Shown: positions 11,380 to 22,505, numbered from the stretch's first letter. The stretch: DNA of 64,000 nt from Heloderma charlesbogerti (GCA_026122225.1 JANEZZ010001494.1:124001-188000); one strand, 5' to 3'. A program made the numbers and translations. The notes: generated by a model from the sequence alone, not told the origin.

Positions 11380-12270
11380 GCGTCTACGCTATTTGTGTTC
11401 CCCTTATTTTCTCCATCTTAGTCTATGTAAATGTTTATGTAGACTAAGACATGCCAAAATAAGGAACGCAAATGGCGGTGGCCATGGCCGCCGCCATTTG
11501 CATACGCGCGTTTTTGGGGGTTTTTTAAGTCAGCCGTGATTGGCTACGTAAATATTTATTTGCGGTTGCAGCCTGGCAGTGGACGGCTGCGGAAGGAATA
11601 GGATGGACCCGGACCGGCCGGCGCCAGGTAGGGTCCATCCCAACCGGGCTTCGTGGGGTGGCAGATAGGGATGTTGAAGAATTCCGCCACGGACTCCAGT
11701 GAGGCCGGATTCTTTAGAATCTGCCCCCCCCCCAGAGTCCGTGGCAGAATGGAGCAATCCCCCCTGCCACCCTGCGGAATCGCCCCAGGATGGAGCCTAC
11801 CTGGCTCCGGCGGCGGCTCCAGTGGTGGCGGCGGCTCCAGGTCATCTTCCGGCTGCTGCCGGGCTGCGGCCGCAAATTGTGGCCGATATGCCGCCCGCCA
11901 TTTGTGTCCCTGACAAGCCGTGATAGGCTATGTAAGTATCTACGTAGCTTATCACAGCAAAAGGCAGGGACACAAACCGTGGCTGCTATGCCATTTGTGT
12001 CCCTGTCTTTTGCCATGATAGGCTATGTAGATACTTACGTAGCCTATCACAGCTTGGCAGGGACGCAAATGGTGGCTGGCAAAGCAGCTGCCATTTGCAG
12101 CCGTAGCCCGGCAGCAGCCGAAAGTCCAGCTACGGCTGGGCAGGATTCCGGGGAGAGGGATGATGGATCGCCTCCCCCCCACTGCGGATGCCCATCAGGG
12201 GAGCAAGGTAAGGGGATTCTAAGGAATCTGGCCTCATTAGAGTCTGTGGCAGATTTCTCTGCCATCCCTA
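11380..12270. mobile_element. composite palindrome-ladder region LE-2
   Basis: Three joined pieces. 11380-11557 is a ladder fragment starting abruptly inside the TAGCG/CGCTA palindrome and ending inside CTACGTAAATATTT. 11558-11665 matches the right part of LE 38012-38507 (GGACCCGGACCGGCCGGCG, CAGGTAGGGTCCATCCCAAC). From 11666 a new TAGGGATG end begins and runs through palindromes at 11915-11955 and 12020-12055 to about 12218. There the sequence switches to a GGAATCTGGCC..GCCATCCCTA terminus. No matching 8-bp duplication brackets 11666-12270, consistent with nesting plus deletion or recombination. Donor-like CCTACCTGG lies at about 11797-11805 and AGGTAAGG at about 12206. Confidence 0.65.
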
Positions 12271-12294
12271 CCCACCACAGCCCTTCAAGCAGCA

Positions 12295-12490
12295 GAGTCA
12301 GGAACATAGAAAGCTGCCTTATACTTGGTCAGGCTGTCCATCTAGCCAAGTATTGTCTATTCTTACTGGCAACATTTCTCTTGGTTGTGAATCCCAGGCA
12401 GAAAGAGATGTTTCTTTCACCCTGATCTTTTTAACTGGAAATGCCAGGGTATTAAGCTAGGACCTTCTACTGAAGGGGTGCAGAACCTCT
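12295..12490 (-). mobile_element. tRNA-derived SINE, decayed
   Basis: ACATAGAAAGCTGCCTTATAC, CTGTCCATCTAGCC and GTATTGTCTATTC followed by GGAAATGCCAGGGTATTAAG match the minus-strand form of a common reptilian SINE (compare 14530-14700). Confidence 0.55.
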
Positions 12491-12815
12491 TTCAGTTCAA
12501 GAGATGGATCCCATTTTGGAGAAGCTTTCAGGGGCCACATTCAAGCAGTGGGTGGGGCCAAAGGCTAAAGAGGCAGAGCCAAAAACACCAGCCTATTTCA
12601 GCTTAAAGCTGTTACTACCAGTACCTAAGCCTGGAGAGGCACTTCAGCTTTTCGGAATAAGGGGATGGGGAAATGCACAGAATCTGGGAAACCAACACAC
12701 CTGGTGGTTGGTTGGAAATGGGGTGAGGCCATTTGAAGACCACTGGAGGCCCAGATTGGGACTGCAAGAAGGCCAGATTTGGTCCCTGAGCCTGAGTTTC
12801 TGCATCCCTTTTCTC
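12476..12815. mobile_element. hAT-like non-autonomous element
   Basis: Starts near GGGGTGCAGAACCTC and ends near GAGTTTCTGCATCCC, a short imperfect terminal inverted repeat. It shares most of its interior with 5195-5485. No coding capacity. Confidence 0.5.
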
Positions 12816-14017
12816 CTGGCAAAACACGTGCTCTACCATTGACGTATAGTTGCTGCCTTTAATAGTGCATAGCTCCTTATGGAATCTGAGTGGGGAGGGA
12901 CCATCCAAGAGTAGTGAGAACTGTATACCTTAGAAAGAGTTAACATTCTGCAGGCACATCCTGAACAATTTTGGAGGCAAATAATTTTCTCTTTTCTTTT
13001 CCACAAAAAGTCTTCCCCATTACAAAAATAAGTAACTAAAGAAATATTCTTCCTAAAATATAGATCCTAAAATATAGAGTAAGACTTCAGCTGTTCCATT
13101 TTACTCCTTTATCTCTTAGACTGTAGAGGTGGGTTGGGTCAGAGCTGGAAAGAAGCGCTGTTGTGCTAGGCTTCCTACACTAATCCATCCTCTTATTGAA
13201 TCAAAGGGAGATCCTCATGTAGACAAGGGTGGCATCCCTTAACCCACCTTCAGTGTGATGAAGATCAGAGACATTAAGAAGCTCTTAAAGGAAGGTCTTT
13301 TCATTGGACTCTCGTAACAGACACAGTTGACAAGGTGTGCCTTGTTAACAATGAAATGGATGTGATCAATAGATAGCAGCCGTTTTCCACCCATTTGCTC
13401 CTCTGCGTTCAACTTTTCTCTCCTCCCACATTCCAATGTTGAACTTACACGGACTTCCCAAGCAATCTGATAGATGCCCTACCATCACCTCATACTCCAC
13501 GTGCTTGCAAATGCCTCACATCAACTGGCAGCTTACCGGCTTTGTTAGCAGAGGTTAAGTACAGTTCAGAGAGAGCTACACCGCTGCAGGCGGAGCAGAG
13601 TAGGTAATGAAGGTTCTGGTTTGTCTTCCTGGTGTTAATTCAATTAGTTCAATAATTCAGTTTGATTTTTAATGAACTAGTCAAACTCAGAGCAAACTGG
13701 GCAAATTAAGACAGTGTGAAAGTTATCAGAGCACAAATTCTAACAAGAGCATCTGCAGCAATTGAAACAAATAACAGAGGATGAACGAGGCTAACTGGCT
13801 CATTTTGACCCTGGCTTTCAACACTGGAATGGAGCTCTGGTGTGTGTGGCCTCTTCTGAATTTAGGAAACAGCAAATTCAGAGGAGTCTCCTTGTCTTCT
13901 TGTGAGTTTCTGGAGACTGTAGAAACCAATGGCCCCCACTGCATTAGGCAACAGCGCTTGGCCTGTGGAATCTGAAACAATTCTGGAACACACTTCCAGA
14001 GATTCGGTAAAACCTGG
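12816..14017. other. no gene seen
   Basis: Mostly unique-looking sequence. No exon could be argued from the short frames. 13540-13790 has TTCAATTAGTTCAATAATTCAG and similar AT motifs of unknown meaning. Confidence 0.45.
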
Positions 14018-14025
14018 TTGAGAAG

Positions 14026-14415
14026 TGGGGATGGATGGGCACTCCCCACCATCCAGGTTCTCCAGGCAGCCACCCAGCCCCTGCCCCTGCTCGCATGGCC
14101 CCAGACTGATGCTTGAGCCCCACACTTTCCAAGCCTCCCACATTTGCCTGGGCCCCATCCTCCTCTACCCCCATCACCATGTTTTGAAAATAACAACAAC
14201 AGGGCAATCGCAAAACTGTGCACATAGACTTATACACAGAATGGTGCTGTGAATCTTGTGTATATGGATGATTCATGGTGCCATTTTGCATATAAGTCTA
14301 TGTGTGAAAAATGTGCGTGGGGTGGAGCAGGGGCTTGGCAGGAGCGCTCGGGGGGGTTCAGTTGCAGGTGGTCCACTGGACTCCCTGACTGAGATGGGCA
14401 CCCACACCATCCCTA
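14026..14415. mobile_element. TAGGGATG-group MITE (GGGCACCCACACC type)
   Basis: Begins TGGGGATGGATGGGCA and ends CACACCATCCCTA. The flanking octamers TTGAGAAG (14018-14025) and ATGAGAAG (14416-14423) match at 7/8. The interior (CCACCCAGCCCCTGCCCC, TGTGCACATAGACTTATAC) is of the same type as 56304-56852. Confidence 0.75.
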
Positions 14416-14444
14416 ATGAGAAGTCTCGTTCCAAATTATTCAAG

Positions 14445-14725
14445 GAGAGGCATATAGCTCAGTAGCAGAGCACATGCTTTAGATGCAAAGTGTCCTACTT
14501 ACCTCTCCCTCAGGGACATATAAGGAGATAGGAAGCTTATACGGAGTCAGGCCATTGGTCCATCTAGCCCAGTAATGTCAACACTGACTGGCAACCATGG
14601 CTCTCTAGGGTTTCATGCAGGGGTTTTCCCAGCCCCACTTGGAGATGCCAGGGATCGATCCTGGGACCTTCTGTATGCAAAGCAGGGGCTCTACAGGTAT
14701 TTAAGGCCTATGTGCTACCTCTGCC
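14445..14725 (+). mobile_element. tRNA-derived SINE
   Basis: ATATAGCTCAGTAGCAGAGC is a tRNA-like box A region; GCATGCTTT-type anticodon-arm text follows. The body reads GGAAGCTTATACGGAGTCAGG, CCATTGGTCCATCTAGCC, TCATGCAGGGGTTTTCCCAGC and GGGATCGATCCTGGGACC. The last motif is a second, inverted tRNA-like segment. Probably two SINE pieces head to tail. Confidence 0.6.
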
Positions 14726-14865
14726 TTCACCAGCAGCAGAGTATGGGATGGAGGAGGGGACGTAAACCCCACTCCATACCTGAGGCCCGAGGAGAGGTAA
14801 GACTGAAGGGGCAGGGCCCCAAGATCCTGACACCCACATCCAGCCCTGACACTGCCATCCTATGC

Positions 14866-14942
14866 TTGTCTACACGGAAATAAGCCCCATTGCATTCAAT
14901 GAGTCTTACTCCCAGGTAAATGTGTATAGGATTGCAGCTGCT
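14866..14942. mobile_element. short CAATCCTAT/ATAGGATTG inverted-repeat element
   Basis: CCCCATTGCATTCAATGAG forms the palindromic centre. TCTTACTCCCAGGTAAATG and TGTGTATAGGATTGCAG form the right arm. Compare 6450-6540, 16112-16204 and 51583-51740. Confidence 0.5.
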
Positions 14943-15389
14943 TGAATACCGAAAATTATAGAAGAGTGGGGGTGAGGATCCACAGCTGTTCAAGTGGCTA
15001 CCATAGTAATATTTATGTCTTTGGCTCTGAAAAGGAAATGATAGTTCTGGAAAGGAAATGTGAGAATGATCATTCACCTTTACACCCCTGTTTTTACATC
15101 CCAATGCTAGCAGAGCTGGATTTGGCTTCTGTCCTCTGTTATTACTGCCTGTTGATGGGAGAAGAATACAAAGGGGATATTTATGCTTTTGACAATAGAC
15201 TGGCTTGGCTCATACCTTGATCTCCGAGTGCCTCTGTCATTTGCAAGCATTAACCATCTCTGAGAAATTTACAAGCTTTGACAGGCAAAGAAAGATACAG
15301 GTTAAAGCTCTCAGCTACTCACATTGTCAACGTTGTCCTACAGCAAAATGCGTTAGCACACGCAAAAGTAGAAGAGTGACATTTCCGTC

Positions 15390-15655
15390 AAGAACCACCA
15401 TGGAGCAAAATCTAATTCTTCTTCTAAAAACCCAAATAGAATGAAAATGCACAAGGCTCCAAAGGGAAAGAAGACACACGGCTTAATAATATATGAAGAC
15501 TGTATGTCACAGCAGACTTGGGCCGCTTTAGGTAGTTTGGGCATCATCCACTTATTCCTTATCCATTCATGCGTTCTGCCTTCACTTGCCTTGAATGAGC
15601 CAGTGTGAGACAACCCTGCTCTGTGGGCATCCCAGAGAATTGGATGGCAGTGAGA
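15390..15655. repeat. dispersed repeat, left part
   Basis: Second copy of the left half of 4568-5105, from about AACCACCATGGAGC to AATTGGATGGCAG. Differences are scattered substitutions and a few small indels. Confidence 0.65.
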
Positions 15656-16111
15656 AAGAAGAAATGCAACGCTTGTATAGTTGTAAAACCCTGTGTATAT
15701 ACTTTTCAGCCATGCTTATGTGTGTGTATGTAAAACCCACAAACCTGCCAGGAGCTGCAGGGATCTGTGTATACTGCCCCATGTGGTCAAGTGCTGAACT
15801 GCAGGTGTCAGTCTCAGACTCTGGACCAACACTGCCTACCCAGGTTGTTCATTGGATCCTTATGGACAGGAAGGAGTATGAGACGGCTTCCTGTTCCAAC
15901 TGAGTCTTGCTGCAGCCACATTGCCTTTCTTTGACCTGAAATATTCTAGTATCCTTGGCTATTCTTTGGTCCTGGTGTGCTCTTTGGTTCTGGCTTCCTG
16001 CTTGACTCTGCCTCCTGCTTTATCCTTTGGTTCTGACTCTTTTGTCATGACTAGCTTGTCTTAATGTTTCTTCCTCACCTTAGACAGCTCCACCACACCT
16101 CAGCCCTGGAG
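15656..16111. other. no gene seen
   Basis: Unremarkable sequence with short open frames only. Confidence 0.4.
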
Positions 16112-16204
16112 TTGTATCCAGTGGATTGTATCCAATATTAGTCTAACTTCATTCATTTCAATGGGTCTACTCTAGGTAGGAACAGCATTGGATACAATCC
16201 CTGC
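16112..16204. mobile_element. short inverted-repeat element
   Basis: GTTGTATCCAGTGGATTGTATCCAAT at the left is complementary in part to ATTGGATACAATCCC at the right, around CATTTCAATGGGTC. Same short class as 14866-14942. Confidence 0.45.
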
Positions 16205-16322
16205 CAATACCAATCAATATTTTAGCTAACTGACTGAAGGAGAGATGAAAACCAGCCCTCCTTTCTCCCCCTTTTGTTTCTTATGACTATTGTCACCATA
16301 CAATGTTTACTTCTGTTAAAAC

Positions 16323-17530
16323 TAGGGATATCAGAGAATTCCGCCACGGATCTTGGTGAGGCCAAATGCCAGTGCATTCGGCCCCCCGAAATCTGTGGCG
16401 GAACAGCCTGCCACCCCCCGCCACCCCGTGGATCCCCCCCCAGGACGAGACTTACCTGGGGCGGTGGCGGCGGCGGCAGCAGCGGCTGCGGCGGCTGGTC
16501 TTCCAACCGGCTGCCACTGCCGCCATTTGCAGTCTTGGCATTATTATTTGTTTACAGAGGCATGATAGGCTATGTAAAGACTTACGTAGCCTATCACATC
16601 CCAGTTTTTAAAAAAAACAGTTAAAAGAAAACCACCGCCATTTGCGTTCCTTATTTTTCGCCGTCTTAGTCTACGTAAATATTTACGTAGACTATTACAG
16701 TGAAAATAAAGGGGACCGCATATAGCATAGTGGGCGCTATTTGCGTCCCTTTTTGATTCGCCGTTTTAGCCTATGTAAATATTTATGTAGGCTAAAACAG
16801 CGAATCAAAAAGGGACGCAAATAGCACCCACTACGCTATATGCGTTCCCCTTTATTTTCGCCGTAATAGTCTACGTAAATATTTACGTAGACTAAGATGG
16901 CGAAAAATAAGGAACGCTAATGGTGGTGGCCATAGCCGCCACCATTTGCGTACGTGGGTTTGTTTGTTTTTACCCAGAGCCCTCCGTGGCCAGAAATCCA
17001 GCTGCGGACAGCCCTGGCCTGGGCCTGGATTCCGGGGGGGAGGACCAGATCGCCTCTCCCCCGGAAGATTTACGTAGACTACGGCGAAAATAAGGGCAAC
17101 GCTATTTGCGTTGCCCTTATTTTCGCTGTAGTCTACGTAAAGATTTACGTAGACTACAGCGACCAAATAAGGAACGCGAATAGCAGCTCCCTATGGGGGC
17201 CGCCATTTGCGTACGTGCTTTTTTTTTTTTTTAAGTCACCCATGATAGGCTACGTGACGATTTACGTAGCCTATCACGGCTGACTTTGCAGATCTAGCCG
17301 TGATAGGCTACGTTAATCGTCACGTAACCTATCACGGGGGCGTTTTTGTTTTTAAACTTTTGAGTTCGCGGCCGGGCAAGGCGAGGCGCCTCCTCCACGG
17401 CCTGAATTTCAGCCAGGCGAGGTGGGAAGCCTCCCCCCCCAGCCTGAACTTCGCGGGGGGAGCCGCGAAGCGCCTCCCCCCCACTGCGAACAAGCTTCGA
17501 GGACAGGTAAGTGACTTTCATCCACCCTTA
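16323..17530 (+). mobile_element. chimeric palindrome-ladder element LE-3
   Basis: The left end TAGGGATATCAGAGAATTCC and the body to about 17064 match the LE 36378-37353 type. That body has ATCTTGG/CCAAGAT-flanked ends, donor complement ACTTACCTGG near 16453 and palindromes at 16560-16600, 16660-16700, 16730-16850, 16870-16900 and 16910-16950. From AAGATTTACGTAGAC onward it matches the LE 29123-30081 type, ending CATCCACCCTTA with donor CAGGTAAGT at about 17505. Flanking octamers GTTAAAAC and GGCAGGAG do not match, as expected if two different elements recombined. The join falls at the apex of a TACGTA hairpin. Confidence 0.75.
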
Positions 17531-17699
17531 GGCAGGAGTATGATTTTGAGGTGTCCCAAGATGCTGCCGGTGTCATATTCCCCAAATAAGGGGTGCCAGA
17601 CTGCCTAGATGTGAGCTCACACCCTTCGACCTGGAAGCTCTAAACCATAATCCCAGTAATTCCACAACTGGTGGTGGTTTCTCTGGGGCTTTGTTTAAA

Positions 17700-17798
17700 C
17701 TGCATTGCTTTTTTGGTTTCATGTTGTTAAACCACCTTATGGATCCTGATGGATGAAAGGGAGGGACATAAATCGTTCAAATAGGTAAATAAATGTGC
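17700..17798 (+). mobile_element. LINE/SINE 3' tail
   Basis: TTGTTAAACCACCTTATGGATCC..GGAGGGACATAAATCG..AAATAAATG resembles the shared 3' tail of L2-type LINEs and their SINEs. Too short to classify. Confidence 0.4.
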
Positions 17799-17806
17799 AT
17801 TGTAGC

Positions 17807-18468
17807 TAGGGATGTCAGAGAATTCCACACGAATTTTAAATGGGATCGAATTCTGACAAATCCAGTCTGCAGAATCCTCCTTGTAACGGGGCGGCCCAGT
17901 CGACCAGGACTGGAGCCCATGCGGACCCTCTTTTTTTTTTGTCGGCCGAACGGTGGATTTTATGAAAATAATCACAAAAAGAAATCCATAAATTGGAAAT
18001 GAAAGAAGAACGTGAACGGCTTTACCCTTCTTATGATAATAAATAAGCATTTTCCCTGAGACCCAAGGCTTTCTTTTGCTGGGGCTGAGTCACGAAATCC
18101 ATGGAAATCCTCCATCTTTTCCATTTATTGTCTGTGGAGGTGAGATCACGTCACGTCTGGTGAGGTCAGGTGACCGGAAGGTACATAGGGAATCCCCGCG
18201 AAGGGCTTTACCCTTACAGAGACCGACGGCAGGCACGTGAAAAGGATTTTTCAGCGGTACTTACAGAATTATTTTCGTAAGTTCGGGGAGCCAGAAAAAA
18301 TGGGAGAATCCAGGGCATGCGGACAGCAGAATGGGGTGGCCTTCATCTCTGCGGAATCCTGACAGAGCGGAGCCACTCCGCGAGGATTCCAGGGGGAGGA
18401 ACGGATTGCCTCCCCCCACCCGGTGGATCCCCCACTGGAACGGATGGTGGGGAATCCATACATCCCTA
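17807..18468 (+). mobile_element. LE-related element without a ladder core
   Basis: Starts TAGGGATGTCAGAGAATTCC, ends TACATCCCTA, and is flanked by perfect 8-bp duplications ATTGTAGC (17799-17806 and 18469-18476). Its ends and GGAGGAACGGATTGCCTCCCC shoulder are LE-like. The centre (about 17880-18330) is instead mostly non-palindromic, including GGAAATGAAAGAAGAACGTG and GTGAGATCACGTCACGTCTG. A CCCTTACAGAGACCGACGG stretch has no counterpart in other LEs. It may be an ancestor of, or a substitute core for, the ladder type. Confidence 0.75.
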
Positions 18469-18638
18469 ATTGTAGCTGACCAGAATCACTGTTCCCTTGA
18501 TTACAATCAGATGTCCTGCATCCATGGATGGGCCCCCTGGCATTAAAAGAAGTTGGAGAGCTCAACCCTGCAGGGCGCTTGTTGAAATTACATCCTGGAA
18601 GCTGGTTTCAGAAAAAAATAGTGAGCCCTATAGGATCC

Positions 18639-18639
<1 letters not shown>

Positions 18640-18673
<34 letters not shown>
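18640..18673. repeat. (CA)n microsatellite
   Basis: About seventeen CA units. Confidence 0.95.
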
Positions 18674-18676
<3 letters not shown>

Positions 18677-19383
18677 CAGCATCCAGATGGCAATCTTAAT
18701 GACATCTCTTTTTTTGATGTCAAAGCAATGTTAGCAAATATTTCTTCATTTTCCTTCAGTAACTCTACAGCCTCACCTTTCTTTCACTCTCTCTGCTTAG
18801 ATAGCTCTCCTCTTATCTTTCATGTGATGCTTGACTATATCTCAATACAATCCTTTTGTTGTTGTTGTTTACTAGTCCCCTTTTCCCCTCCACTGATTTT
18901 TTTTTTGCTTCCTTTATATCTCTTTTCTTCCTACCCCCACATCTTTCCACTTTCTGTTTTAACATCCCATTCATCTACTTCCCCTTTCTTCTATTCTTGC
19001 TGATCCTGAGAGCTTGGCATATGGGGCAGGGGTCTTGGTGGAGGGAGCAGACATTCCATGTGCAATTTTCTTCCATCTCCATTTACCAGACTAAGGCCTT
19101 GAGTCAGTTTATAATATGAGAAAGGGGTAAGTGCATGCAGTTTTCAGAAGGGAGGGAAATATTGCTGACTGAATAAAAAGCATAAAGCAGAGGGAAGAGG
19201 AGGCATGGCAGGCCTCGCTGCCCTTAAAAGAAAAAAAGGTGTTTTGTTTTGCAAATGAAAGGAAAAGAGAAGTCTTATAGCAGAAGAGGGTTATACTGTG
19301 TACTGCTATGTCAGAGCACTTCAGGCAGTTGGCTTTATTCGTATCCGTGGCACAATCTTGGCCTCAAGTAGTCAAAGAAAGTC
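18674..19383. other. no gene seen
   Basis: Pyrimidine-rich around 18860-19000, which explains the Phe/Leu/Ser-rich open frame on the plus strand. Nothing else was recognised. Confidence 0.45.
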
Positions 19384-20257
19384 TAGGGATGTACGAAAGT
19401 CACTTACCTGAACCCGAAAGATGATTCGCGGTGGGGGGGAGGCGCTCCGTCCCTCCCCCTGAAATTCTGGCCAGGGGGGAAATGCCCCGTCCCTCCCCCC
19501 TGAAATTCTGGACGGGGGGAGGCGCCCCGTCCCTCCGGCCGCGAATCCTGTCCTGCCGGGACGCAAATGGCGGCAGCCATAGCCGCCGCCATTTGCGTCC
19601 CTGCAGTCAGCCGTTATAGGCTATGTAAATGTTTACGTAGCCTATCGTGGCTGAGTGAAAAAAAACAAAAACGTGCGTACGCAAATGGCAGCGCCCATGG
19701 GCGCTGCTATTTGCGTTCCTTATTTTGGCACGTGTAGTCTACGTAAACATTTACGTAGACTATGGCGAAAATAAGGGGAACGCTATTTGCTTTCCCTTTA
19801 TTTTCCCCGTAGTCTACGTAAATGTTTACGTAGACTACACATGCCAAAATAAGGAACACAAAAGGAGGCGCCCATGGGCGCCGCCATTTGCGTACACGCG
19901 GGGTTGTTGTTGTTTTTCACTCAGCCGTGATAGGCTACGTAAACATTTATGTAGCCTGTTACGGTGTTTTTTAAAAATCTAGCTGTGATAGGCTACGTAA
20001 ATCTTTACATAGCCTATCACGTTTTTTTTTTAACTTGGAAATGGCGGCAGCAGCAGCTGGTTGGAAGACCGGCCGCCGCAGCCGCCACTGCCACCCTGCC
20101 GCCAAACCACCGCCGCAGCCGCCGCCGCCAGGGACATTCGCACAAGGTACGTTCTGGGGGGCGGGGGGGCAGACTGTTTCTCCACCAATTTCAGGGGGCC
20201 GAATGCGCTGGCATTCGGCCTCCCTGAGATTTGTGGAGAAATTCTCTGACATCCCTA
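19384..20257 (-). mobile_element. palindrome-ladder element LE-5
   Basis: Ends TAGGGATGTACGAAAG and CTGACATCCCTA, organised like LE 50418-51090. Palindromes include 19562-19605 (ACGCAAATGGCGGC), 19610-19650 (ATAGGCTATGTAAATGTTTACGTAGCCTAT), 19680-19715, 19735-19760, 19765-19830 and 19860-19895, then 19925-20020. The donor complement ACTTACCTG is near 19402; the right donor is degenerate (AAGGTACGT near 20145). Flanking octamers AGAAAGTC and AGCTGAAA do not match, so one end may be rearranged. Confidence 0.75.
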
Positions 20258-20428
20258 AGCTGAAAGACAGATTCCGAGGTTGCTGGTTGGCAGGTAGAGT
20301 CGTAGTTGCAAATGGTTCCTCTAGATTTATATTGCTGTGTCTGACATAAGAATCTGTCCCTGCTACAGTATTAAGTTGGACATGGGACCAACTAGACAGG
20401 AAAATGGTCCCCAGCTTCCTCCCTTGAC

Positions 20429-20901
20429 TAGGGATGTACAAAAGTCACTTACCTTTTTGAAGGATGACATTTGCGGTGGGGGGGAGGCACTCCGTCCCTC
20501 CCCCCGAAATTCTCTCTGGCCGGCTCCGCTCCATGGACATTCCACTGAGCCCCTGGACGGGGCCATCTGCAGCTGGACATCCGACCACTGGGCAGCCTGC
20601 AGGGGTGCAAATGGCGGCGGCCGTAGCTGCCGCCATTTCCGTCCCTGTATTTTGCCGTGATAGGCTACGTAAATAATACATAGCTTATTGCAGAAAAAAA
20701 AAAAAAGCGGACGCAAATGGTGGCGGCTACGGTGGCCACCATTTGTGTTCCCTTTTTTTGCCATTTTAGCCTATGTAAATATTTACGTAGGCTATTACTG
20801 CGAGAAAAAAAGGGAACGCAAATGGCGGCCACTACGCCATTTGCGTTCCCTTTTCTTTTTTTGCTGTAATAGCCTGTGTAAATATTTACGTAGGCTAAAA
20901 T
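20429..20901 (-). mobile_element. partial palindrome-ladder element LE-6
   Basis: Left end TAGGGATGTACAAAAG with donor complement CACTTACC, GC-rich shoulder, then palindromes near 20610, 20660, 20725, 20785, 20830 and 20885. It is cut off at GGCTAAAAT by a second complete left terminus at 20902. No right end remains. Preceding octamer CCCTTGAC. Confidence 0.7.
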
Positions 20902-22505
20902 TAGGGATGTACAAAAGTCACTTACCTTTTCGCGGATTCTGTTCGTGGGGGGGGGGGAGGCACTCCATCCCTCCCCCCGAAATCCTCTATGGGGGGGAGG
21001 CGATCCGGTCCTCCCCCCCCCGGAATCTGCAATGGCCAGCTCTGCTCCGCGGCGGTTCCGCAGAGCAGCCGGCCAGGGCCGTCCGCAGCCAGGTTTCCAG
21101 CTGTGGACTGGCTGGTGCGGACGCAAATGGTTGCCACCGCAGCGGCTGCCATTTGCATCCAGCCAGGCAGCCGTGATAGGCTATGTAAGTCTTTACGTAG
21201 CCTATCATGGCTGAGCAAAAAAAAAAAAAAAACCCAGCGTACGTAAATGGCGGCGGCTACGGCGGTCGCCATTTGGGTTCCCTATTTTTCGCCGATTTAT
21301 CTTACGTAAATATTTACATAAGATAAAATAGCAAAAAAAGGGGAACACAAATAGCGTAGTGGACACTAGTTGCATTCCTTTATTTTTCACCATTCTAGCC
21401 TACGTAAATATTTACGTAGGCTAGAACGGCGAAAAATAAAGGAACGCAAATAGCGTCCACTATGCTATTTGCGTTCCCCTTTTTTTCGCCGTTTTATCTT
21501 ACATAAATATTTACGTAAGATAAATCAGTGAAAAATAGAGAATGCAAATAGCGGCCGCTGTAGCTGCCACCATTTGCGTACACTGGGGGGTTTGTTTTGT
21601 TTTTTTGCCCAGCCGTGATAGGCTATGTAAATTCGTACATAGCCTATCACGACTGCAAGGATGGCAATGGTGGCGGCGGCAGCTGCCCAGCTGCGGCTGG
21701 CCAGGAGACCAGCTGCCAGAGCCGCCACCGCCGCCACCACTGGAACCGCTGCCGCCACCGAATCCGCTGCATCCGCCCCAGGTAAATGACGTGATGATTT
21801 ACGTAGCCTATCACGGCTAGATTTGCAAAGTCAGCCGTGATAGGCTACGTTAATCATCATGTAGCCTATCACGGGTGACTTTAAAAAAAAAAAGCGCGTA
21901 CGCAACTGGCGGCCCCCATAGGGAGCCGCCATTCGCATTCCTTATTTGGTCGCTGTAGTCTACGTAAATCTTTACGTAGACTACAGCGAAAATAAGGGCA
22001 ACGCTATTTGCGTTGCCCTTATTTTCGCTGTAGTCTACGTAAAGATTTACGTAGACTACAGCGACCAAATAAGGAATGCGAATGGCGGCTCCCTATGGGG
22101 GCCGCCATTTGCGTACGCGCTTTTTTTTTTTTAAGTCACCCGTGATAGGCTACATGATGATTAACGTAGCCTATCACGGCTGACTTTGCAAATCTAGCCG
22201 TGATAGGCTACGTAAATCGTCACGTAGCCTACCACGGGGGCGTTTTTTTTTTTTTTTACTTTTCTTGGAATGGCAGCGGCGGCAGCCGGTCGAAAGACCG
22301 ACTGCCGCCCCCGCCCCTGATGAAGACCTGCCGAACCCCCGCTGGGACCCGCCGCCGGGAGGGACATTCGGGAAAGCTAAGTCCCATCCCAGGGGGGGTG
22401 GGGGGCGGGGGGGAGGAGAATTTATCCCTGAAACTACTTCAGGGGGCCAAATACATTGGCACTCAGCCCCCCGAAGTTTCGGGGAGAAATTCTCCCCCAT
22501 CCCTA
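20902..22505 (-). mobile_element. chimeric palindrome-ladder element LE-7
   Basis: The left half (20902-21784) starts TAGGGATGTACAAAAG and contains palindromes at about 21130, 21190, 21250, 21310, 21350, 21412, 21455, 21508, 21560 and 21630. It ends at a donor-like CCCCAGGTAA. The right half (21789-22505) is a minus-orientation copy of the 29123-30081 type ending CCCCCATCCCTA. The join lies in the arm of an ACGTGATGATTTACGT hairpin. The stems at 21296-21328 and 21492-21525 read TATCTTACGT..ACGTAAGATA, a paired variant of the usual TAGCCTACGT. No flanking duplication (GCTAAAAT, GTTTCAGG). Confidence 0.7.

Noticed and set aside
14455..14500. Functional tRNA gene
   Set aside because: Only a tRNA-like SINE head is present; no complete cloverleaf or terminator, and the SINE body follows.
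16323..17530. Treating this as one intact transposon with a target duplication
   Set aside because: The flanks GTTAAAAC and GGCAGGAG differ, and the two halves match different LE types, so it is annotated as a chimera.
19376..20265. A target duplication for LE-5
   Set aside because: AGAAAGTC and AGCTGAAA do not match even with small shifts that keep the ends at TAGGGATG/CATCCCTA.
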